This document shows positions 55,051 to 64,000 of a stretch of DNA of 64,000 nucleotides, one piece after another; the first letter of the stretch is position 1, and each line of letters begins with the position of its first letter. The DNA is from Ecdyonurus torrentis. Taxonomy: Eukaryota; Arthropoda; Insecta; Ephemeroptera; Heptageniidae. Location: positions 15,347,890-15,411,889 of the forward strand of contig OX439136.1 in assembly GCA_949318235.1 (NCBI GenBank). The letters are read 5' to 3'. The position numbers and the translations under genes are program-made. The notes under the pieces were generated by a model that was not told the DNA's origin, searched no databases, and saw only the letters and a program-made list of their open reading frames with translations.

Positions 55051-56050
55051 AATAACATTTAAGGCCATGAGTTTTAAAATTATAATTATCATGAGTCTCA
55101 GTGCTCAGTGTTTATTAACATTAAATATATCTTACTGATTGACTATATCTTATATATCTATATCTTATTGATTGCAATGATAGCATATATTTCATTATAT
55201 ACCCTATACGTACAATACATAAAGTACAATACATACAACACATTATATACACATATGTGTATATGTGTATTGTGTATTGTGTATGTATACAATAAAACAA
55301 CTCTTTAAAAATGTAAAAATTGTAGAGGAACACCGCATGCAAAAAGTTGAAATACAAAATTTTGACATTTTAATCTAACATTAATTCTAATAATATTTTT
55401 TCAGAGTAAGAAATTTCTTAATTTATACTTCATTGTAGAATACAACATAAATGCTTCTAAATTATAATTGCATGAATAATAATGTTGGGATATGCTATGT
55501 AACATAGTCGCTATCCAATGTAAGATAAATTATGTTCTGAATAAATGTTACTGAAATTTAAGTTCGTAGGTGACCGACTGTACGTCAAGCATGTAAAAAC
55601 ACGATCAAATATTTAAATTATTCTACTTTAAAGATTGCATGCAAATGTGGAAATTCAAATTTTATCTGCAATTTTTAGTTTTAGCCAAATTAAAAACTTT
55701 TTAAAATTAAAATTATTATTTAAACTTTTTTTCGAAACAATAAAACATTTTTAAATTTACTTGATTTCAATTGAAAATTATATTATAGTATTTGTTTTGT
55801 TGGTAATAAAGATTGTACAAAGTATTATTGTGAAAATATAGTCCCTCTTTTATTGATTTCCGGTCCAAGTCGGTCATTCTCTTCGTTAACCAGTATATAA
55901 TTATTGCGTAATTATTTTTGTCAGTACTTATACCTGCTGATGGTCACGAATACTAATAAATGTATCATAAATATAGTTGTTACCATTGCCGTACTTTCAA
56001 ATGACATCATAAAGTGGTCAACTTTAGAGCCTTCTATTTAATTACAATCC
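55051..56050. other. AT-rich sequence, no gene seen
   Basis: A degenerate TATG/TACA-rich palindromic stretch at about 55190-55290 gives overlapping open frames on both strands; these are artefacts. Confidence 0.45.
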
Positions 56051-56395
56051 TTAAAGCCATAGACCACATAAAACAGCATGTGCTTTTTAATGAATAAACA
56101 CGAAATGTGATCTTCAAAACTGATGACAATTTTTACCAGAATGTTAATGTAGCCCCACAAGGGAGAGTAAAATAACTGTAAAGTATGCAATTTGCGTGAA
56201 TATTCATGTTTATGACGTCAGAAACATGAAAAAATTAGTATGAAAATGTTGTGCGGGTTGCATAAATTGCATTTTATTTAATCACTGCTACGGGGCTACT
56301 GTTGGGTTTTGCGACAAACTAATGTTATTTATGTAAATCCCATCAAGTGTTTTGTGATGTAAATGATAACGTTTTTCTCTGGTCTATTCCTTTAA
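56051..56395 (+). mobile_element. Family 4 MITE, best-preserved copy
   Basis: 345 bp between TTAA at 56051 and TTAA at 56392. Ends TTAAAGCCATAGACCACA and, reversed, TTAAAGGAATAGACCAGAG. Contains tgtagccccacaagggagag, the 24 bp TGACGTCA-centred palindrome at 56205-56228, gtgcgggttgcataaatt and ctacggggctactgttggg. No open frame. Confidence 0.85.
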
Positions 56396-56553
56396 ACAAA
56401 AACAATATTCTCCCGTATCTCTATAATATTTAGATATCATTAATATTCATACCATTATAAACCTAAAGTGAACAGCAAAATTAGAGGTCAACTCACAATG
56501 GAGATACAGACTTACAAAGTAAAGTAAATTTATTTTAGACATGTAGCAATAAT

Positions 56554-56555
<2 letters not shown>

Positions 56556-56617
<62 letters not shown>
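56556..56617. repeat. Poly-A run (62 bp) followed by (CTAAA)n
   Basis: Long A run continuing into four CTAAA units to about 56637. It could be the tail of a plus-strand retroposon, but nothing recognisable precedes it. Confidence 0.85.
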
Positions 56618-56623
<6 letters not shown>

Positions 56624-56639
56624 TAAACTAAACTAAAAA

Positions 56640-57230
56640 TAAATACTTGATACCATAGATGTACCAATCTTGACAATTTTATTTTATATATATTTATTTC
56701 AATAGAAAAAAAAGTATTCAGGCTAAGTACACTTTAATACAGTACTTTTATAATATATAAAATAATTTAAAAATAATTATTATTAATTTTGTGGTTTTCA
56801 ACAATTCACAACAATTTTACTTGTACGTTGAAATGCCCTGTCATGAAATTACTCCATTTTTTTATTATTATTATTTCTTTACTCATAAAAATAACTGTAT
56901 CTCGTTGTGTTAACATATGTGGTCAATTATGATTTCATATATATGTAATAATGTGTAACTAACCATAGAACATAATAATACTGTACATATCATATTTCAT
57001 AAGAAAGAAAAAAAGTACACCTTTTTTTTTTTCCTAAAAGATTGATAGACTGGAACATTATTAACATTTTAATTTGTTTAATTGTAATGTTTTATTGATT
57101 TATCATATTTTAGCACTGTTACTTTAATTAAAAATGATTTATTAGTTTAATTTAAAAATATGTTTTTGGTCGCAAATAGTTTACCACCTGATAGGAAAAT
57201 ATTAATGAATTTGAATTGATTTGAATACAT
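56640..57230. other. AT-rich sequence, no gene seen
   Basis: Nothing supported. Confidence 0.45.
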
Positions 57231-57381
57231 ACATAAATAAATAAATGAATGAATGAATGAATGAATGAATGAATGAATGAATGAATGAATGAATGAATGA
57301 ATGAATGAATGAATGAATGAATGAATGAATGAATGAATGAATGAATGAATGAATGAATGAATGAATGAATGAATGAATGAA

Positions 57382-57436
<55 letters not shown>
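57231..57436. repeat. Compound tetranucleotide array (TGAA)n(TAAA)n
   Basis: About 34 TGAA units (57246-57380) followed directly by about 14 TAAA units (57381-57436). They give a minus-strand open frame of F-I-H-S repeats, an artefact. Confidence 0.95.
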
Positions 57437-57986
<550 letters not shown>

Positions 57987-58235
57987 GCTTTTAAATTTTA
58001 AAAGAATACTAAAAATAAAATGCTGATATCATGCTCCATATTTTCTTCTTCTTTGTAAGAGAGTAACGAAAAATTTATTTTTATATTACACAAGAAGAAA
58101 TGTAGGTTTTATATTATTATTCAAAAAGAAAATAAGAAAAATTACAATTTTCATGTAAAATTATCACGCAACTTTTTTTAATGGTGTTTAATCTAACGAG
58201 TTTCTTTTTCTTTAGCAGTTTAATTTTTTTCTTTC

Positions 58236-58346
<111 letters not shown>

Positions 58347-58420
58347 ACCTTTTATTTTATATCATTTATATTTTAAATAATCTCATTATTCTACTATTTT
58401 TTTCCTTTTTCCTTTTCCTT

Positions 58421-58440
58421 CCCCCCCCCCCCCCCCCCCC
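58421..58440. repeat. Poly-C run (20 bp)
   Basis: Uninterrupted C20, unusual in so AT-rich a sequence; sequencing length errors are likely. Confidence 0.9.
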
Positions 58441-60172
58441 TTTTCCTAATAAAAATGGATTATGTAGTTGTATATAGAAACTTTTTTCAAACTTAATTTC
58501 AATGCTTAAATGCATAGGAGTAATAAAATAACTTCGTATACAAAATCATTGTAGTATAAAAATTTAATAAATAAAATAGTAAAAATTGTATTACGACACT
58601 TGATATGAAAGTTTGTTTTACGCATTGTCTTTATTAGACTTGAAATAATTATTATGGCTAATGTGTGGTGCAAGAGTTAAGAACTTTTAATGAAGTACTA
58701 TAACATTATATAACAAGTGCGTAAGCTTTCAGTTTCTATTCTTATTATACAGGTGTAACGTTTTTAAACAACTACGTATATGCACAATACACAATTTTAA
58801 TTATAATTTTTGTACACTTTTTTTTAATAGTTGCAACTATTTTGATACTGCACAATAAAGTTAATTTAAACGTAAAGGTCTGTTCACATGGAGAAATATT
58901 TGCAACTTGCAAGAAACTTGTATGGAATTTCCACTATACTATTATACATTTTCATGCAAGCAAATTAATTACTTAATGCAAAGGACTTAAAGGTTGACTT
59001 TAAAATTGAAACATAATTTGTGAAAAAATTGAATTTTTTTTTTTTTTTTTTTTTTTGCGTATATGAATTTAAAACCTTGCAAAAATTTTAATTGATCCCA
59101 GTAAATGATCAATTAATATAAAATTTAATAAATACTTAAAAGGTTAATTGGTCTCAAAATTTTGAAAATTTGTCATATAATTTATTTTATTTTGTTTTTA
59201 AAAGTATTCTAATAAAAAATGATTTAATAATAATAATTTTATTATATTAATAAATGTAAATATAATATAGTCTCATAATTTCTGATGCATCTTTTTAATA
59301 TAACTTATTTTATTTTGTGTTTTCGAAAGGATTCCAATTTAAAAAAAACATGATTTTTCAATAAGAATCGTTAATATAATAATCTCTCTTATATATGTAC
59401 TTGAAAGTCAAGAAAATTGAGGGTTTAAAAACAACTCATTGGATAAATTTTCAAATTCATATTCATAAACTTTTTATTTTCTCAATTTCCTGTTGTAAGG
59501 TACTATACAGTATTCTTAAAAAAATGATTTCTATTTAGAACGTATACAAACATATATATATATATATATATATTTTTACTTTTAAAGAATTAATTGAATA
59601 AAAAATAATTAATTTACTTTTTATGTATTTAATGAGTTATTGTTTTTATAATATACGGTATATATTATGAAGGGTATAATAAAACTTTTTCTTCATACAC
59701 ATATACATTTTCTTTATAATCCTTTTAATAATTTTTACTTTTTATTATTACTATGTATATGAAAGTGATCATATAATAATAATCTTTGCATTCTCATACA
59801 ATAAAATTATTAATTTCACTTTTCATTATCATAGTAATTAAACTTTTAGTGTATATTATTATTATTTTTTTTTTTAATATTTATGCATTGCATTTTCATT
59901 GTTTTTAATCCATGTTTATAGAATGTGCGGAGTAAAATAGTTAAAAAAAAGTAATCATTATAATTATTATTTTCTTTTATTATTTTTAATTAATGATTAT
60001 AACTTGAATTAATATTGTATCAAATTATTTAATGATGCCATGTTTACAATAAGCTTTTTCTAATAGGAATTGTTAAGTGAGCTCCATAAGAATGCATGTT
60101 ATTTTGATCAAATAGTTAACAATTCTAATTAGAAATTGTTATTGTGAACAAGGTAAGACAGTTACAACAAAA
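58441..60172. other. AT-rich sequence, no gene seen
   Basis: Includes a poly-T near 59034-59056 and (AT)n near 59554-59572. No open frame of note. Confidence 0.5.
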
Positions 60173-60174
60173 GT

Positions 60175-60213
<39 letters not shown>
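60173..60213. repeat. (CAA)n microsatellite
   Basis: About 13 CAA units ending at the left edge of the fold-back MITE. Confidence 0.95.
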
Positions 60214-60214
<1 letters not shown>

Positions 60215-60545
60215 TTAAAGGCGTAGAACACCTTGAACAAAAAACATGTCTAATATCCTAACATACCTAAATATCAAAGCTGATTTGGCCGGAGTCATTG
60301 ATTTCTAATTTATTTTCCATTCACAAAATAACAGCTGCGGGTTTGTGACATCACAGCTTGCATGTTTCCGCGCGCGTGGACTAGTGAGCTGTGACGTCAC
60401 AAACCCGCAGCTGCCATTTTGTAAATGAAAAAAAAAAAAAAAAAAAGAAAAAAAGAAATCAATGACTCCGGCCAAATTAACGTTGATATTTAGGAATGTT
60501 AGGATATTAGGCAAGTTTTTTGTTCAAGGTGTTCTACGTCTTTAA
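60215..60545. mobile_element. Full-length fold-back MITE, TTAA-bounded
   Basis: 331 bp that is an imperfect palindrome over nearly its whole length. Left end TTAAAGGCGTAGAACACC, right end reversed TTAAAGACGTAGAACACC, continuing through ttgaacaaaaaac, taatatcctaacat, gccggagtcattgatttc and tgtgacatcacagct / agctgtgacgtcacaaa at the centre. TTAA at both edges and the TTAAAGGCGTAGA start relate it to family 4 ends (TTAAAGGCATAGA). An A run in one arm breaks the symmetry. Confidence 0.85.
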
Positions 60546-60723
60546 AATATTGCTGTATAATAAATAATAATTACATAATATATTATGAACCAAAATTGTC
60601 GATATTATGTATTTATATTTTTTTTACTGTAAGTCATAATATAAACTAACACAAATACACTCAAATAATATAAGTTTAAAAACTATATATTCTAGAAATC
60701 AATTTATATAAAATTTGTATTTA

Positions 60724-60960
60724 TTGCACGAACAAAAACAAATACATAATAATTATGCTATGCATTTGCAGTACAAGTTTTTCAATACAGCATAAATTAT
60801 GCTATATGTACGTATTAATAACTATAATATGTTATACATAGCATAATTATTATGTTGCAGAACATATTTATGGTGTTTAAATTTAGTATCATTTATGTTA
60901 CAATAACAATGTTACAATAACATAAATGTAATAAATATCGTAATTTATTCTATGCGTGTG
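60724..60960 (-). mobile_element. Family 1 MITE, inverted copy
   Basis: Left edge gcacgaacaaaaacaaatac is the complement of the family right end; right edge tcgtaatttattctatgcgt is the complement of the left end. Interior words agcataattattatgttg and ataacataaatg are shared. About 237 bp. Confidence 0.7.
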
Positions 60961-61007
60961 TATTTTTTTATACATAACATACATACATATCATGACGCCA
61001 TAATCCC

Positions 61008-61150
61008 TATCGGGGTAGGCCAGGACGAATCCTTTCTAGTAAGAGGGCTTACAATGATCTGTGGCTTACCAGACCACAGGCTCTACCCTTAATACCACAC
61101 TCCTCTGGGCTCCTAATACCAGACGTGTGCAGCTCGGACCACCAAATCTT
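61008..61150. repeat. Candidate retroelement fragment or SINE
   Basis: A GC-balanced 140 bp segment beginning ccctatcggggtaggc, with gtggcttaccagaccacagg (a CCACAG / CTGTGG inverted pair) and ctctgggctcctaataccag. The opening phrase resembles repeats I have met in arthropod genomes, but I cannot confirm identity. No coding frame. Confidence 0.3.
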
Positions 61151-61562
61151 ACGTCAATCGTGTACAATCAGCATAACTAAAATTTCAGCTTTCACATGTC
61201 GTTTTATGTGGTTTTTAGGAAGTGTACAGATAAGAGATAAAATTGTATTCATCAAATTTTTCCGTCCCCCACCTCTCCTTTAAAAAAAGTACATTTTTGT
61301 TAAATTGTCTCTATACTGTAAATGAATCTGTTTATATAAAAATAATTATAACAATACAGTAAAAAACATAAAAAAAATAAAAGTTTTTTTTGTTTATTTG
61401 TTTTGGAGAATAATATTTTATATAAATGAAAACAATGGTAGTATCAGGAACAGAGTGCGTATAAATAAAGGAAAGCTTTGTATTTTTTTTTATTGTCTAT
61501 TTATTTATTTTCTATGATGATGATGATGCCTAATCAAGTATCGAGAGAGTCGTGTGTCACAC

Positions 61563-61565
<3 letters not shown>

Positions 61566-61604
<39 letters not shown>
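61566..61604. repeat. Poly-A run (39 bp)
   Basis: Homopolymer between ordinary AT-rich sequences. Confidence 0.9.
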
Positions 61605-61608
<4 letters not shown>

Positions 61609-64000
61609 GCACAGTGAGCGAAATATTTCACACAAAAGCATCGTGATCTTCACGCCATATTGTCATGAAACGCGTCACGCTTCTATATCTCGGTGATTAC
61701 GGCTGCGTGAGATAGCGGGATTTTAGCGTATACTTATTATGACTTTGTTTATTGAGTTTTTTTTTCTCTCTCTGTCATCATGCCAAAAAATAGTAGAAAA
61801 AGAAATATTGTCACCTTTGTGGTGTGTTTGGAATTATTGACATAGTTTTGTGTGTAATTTTGTGCTATTTTTGTTGATAGAAAAGTCGTGAAGGAAAAAT
61901 ATAAAGTAGCTGTTTTGTGGCATTTCATCCAAATTTTCTTCGTTTTTTAAATTTTTTTTTATTATTTTTTTTACGTGCTTTTTAAATATCTTTATACTGA
62001 ACAGCAAAACAGTTCACTAATTGACAATTCACTAATTAAGTTAAACAATATAGTTGTGCTCTTCTATAAAACATAATATTTTTTTTATGGAAGTCTATTG
62101 CTTTACTATATGACGTGGAAGCTTTATTATAGTTTTGTAACTTTGCTGTACAGAACAACATAGTCGAGACAATATTGGTCATTGCTCACTGTCAGTCTTC
62201 TTTTCTTGTGTATGGGCATGGGCAATAATAATTACGTTATAATTATGATATAATTCCATCCAGTATTCAGTATTACATTTTTTCAAAATAACCTCATTTG
62301 TGCCATATTGTATGTACACTATGTACAGTATGTGTATATTATACTGTATATACCAACTTTTCTCATAGCATGCCCGCAATTATACAGAATAATTATTTTG
62401 ATTCTAAATTTGAACAATTTATGCAATATAATTATATGGTTATTATTAACTGCATCAAAATTTATTTACATTTTTTTCTATAGAAAGTTTTTTTTTTTTT
62501 TTTTTTTTTTTTTTAGTACAGTTAAATAAGTTTATCGCAAACTTTAAATATCTTTGTCAAACAAGACATATAAACAAAATTTGTTAGTTCTTTCTGCTTG
62601 CATAAAAATATACTCGAATCATTGAAATGACCAACTGTGTCATTTTACATTTAGAGAAGTGAGGTCCTAGGGATAAAATCTTTTTATAGAGCAGATACAT
62701 ATAAGGTCCCCTAATTTCCTATCCATAAGCATTTTGAGGTACCATGCTTTTAATTGAATTTATAGAAAACTATTACACCGAGGCCGGAAATATTTAAATT
62801 GGGTATAAGTATATATTACACTTAACGTGTTTTAAGCTAATAATTTTTCATCAGCGATAACCTCTTGTAACACAGTTTGCGCACAAACAAGTATTACAAT
62901 ATTGTTAACATTATATAAATTTAAAATTTGTACATGCTCACCTGTATATTATACGCACACGTACAGTAAATACATAAATTCACAACCTACAATAAGAAAT
63001 ATCGAAGAACAATAAGCGTATAATTCATACCATACATCATAGTACATACACTTCATTCTTGAAAGAAAAAAAAGTTTATATATATAATTAAAATATTATT
63101 ATTTTATAACGCATGAAAATTTTAGCTTGAATTATCAATTATATTTTATCTTAATTTATTCATGTAATAACAGTATTTTTAAATTTAGCACTTTGAATAA
63201 CCTTTGACTTTGGTTTTCTTTTGTTTCAGGTAAAGATATTGCTTTTTTATATATATACGTTAACATATATAATGACCACCCAGAGAGTAAGTACAGTACA
63301 TATAAATCCTCTCTTTACATTTATGAATTATTTAGTATGCTTAAAATGTTTTAATATTTTATAGTCATTGTTGTAAAATATATAAGGTTATAATAATCTT
63401 TAGAGCGAAAAATAACTTACTGTATATTATGTTATGTAGTGAAATATTATACATTATTATATACCTGTACAGCATTGTGTAGTTATAATTTTGATTAATT
63501 ATGTAAGGTGTGTTACGCAAATATTTTAAGGAGTTGTATATAAAGAGGGAGAGGGGAGGACTCACAATTAAGTTTTATAGTGTATTATATTTTAAATTTT
63601 ATCTTTACTTTAATAAAATGATGTAAACATGAATTTTATTTAAATATGTCGAAAATATTTGCTCGTGCGAAAAATATAATACTGGAGTGATTTAAAAGAA
63701 GCTATAGGGATTTATGTGCAGTAATGACATAAAAATAATATAATTAAAAGCAATGAAATAGATACCATAATACTGCGAGTAAAAAGCATATAAACCAAAA
63801 TGTTTTAAAATAAATGAAGATCACCTTCCTCGATCATGAGTCCTTTGAACTTAATTATAGCCTAATTTATCCTTTATATACACTGTGGAAAAATATTGAT
63901 ATACTGGATCAATCTATTAATATATTCATTTATTCATTGAGTCAGTATTTTAATAAAGCTATACTCCAAGTCGTTTGGACTTAACAAAAAAACAAAAAAA
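61605..64000. other. AT-rich sequence to the window end, no confirmed gene
   Basis: Holds a poly-T near 62490-62514 and a weak exon-like segment at 63230-63286 described under findings. Open frames are AT-driven. Confidence 0.45.

Noticed and set aside
55108..55357. Overlapping frames on both strands
   Set aside because: Come from a degenerate TATG/TACA palindromic stretch.

Overview
The window is one stretch of a very AT-rich eukaryotic nuclear genome, most likely a metazoan. It is full of long poly-A/poly-T runs, dinucleotide and tetranucleotide microsatellites and small inverted-repeat transposons. I find no convincing protein-coding gene, rRNA, tRNA or CRISPR array. Open frames are short, low-complexity or lie inside repeats. 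The sequence alone does not identify the species.

The exception is a sharply bounded GC- and CpG-rich block at 24783-32546. It consists of two tandem direct copies of a 3.8-4.0 kb unit (unit 1, 24783-28582; unit 2, 28583-32546). Each unit opens with nested GC-rich inverted repeats and then carries two long perfect or near-perfect hairpins, a conserved core, a region rich in TTACGGAG boxes, a four-copy 128-129 bp tandem array, a 62 bp array and a 221 bp array. It closes with further GC hairpins. Many of the stems, which differ in sequence, share one loop class: a GAA or GCA triloop closed by a C-G pair. The two units differ by small substitutions and by the copy number of the 62 bp and 221 bp arrays. 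The block does not match its surroundings in composition or structure and has no believable gene. Origin from an organelle or plasmid of another organism, a DNA virus, or a novel hairpin-based mobile or satellite element are all open.

The flanks (1-24782 and 32547-64000) hold several families of short non-autonomous DNA transposons, recognisable because copies can be aligned within the window. Family 1 has terminal repeats near TATACACGGA (five copies, two of them split by other elements). Family 2 is TTAAGGGAGTAGGG-ended (one copy, nested in family 1). Family 3 has TATAGGGTGTA ends and carries GACGCCATACTGGAG (four copies). Family 4 is TTAA-bounded with a TTAAAGG-ATAGACCA end and, in three of four copies, a TGACGTCA palindrome at its centre. 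Family 5 has TTACAACCGGATGC ends (two copies). Family 6 is TATAGACC-ended (two copies, one nested). Single fold-back elements lie at 15195-15354, 21454-21577, 52508-52615, 54941-55050 and 60215-60545. The flanks look like intergenic or intronic sequence that has accumulated MITEs and microsatellites.
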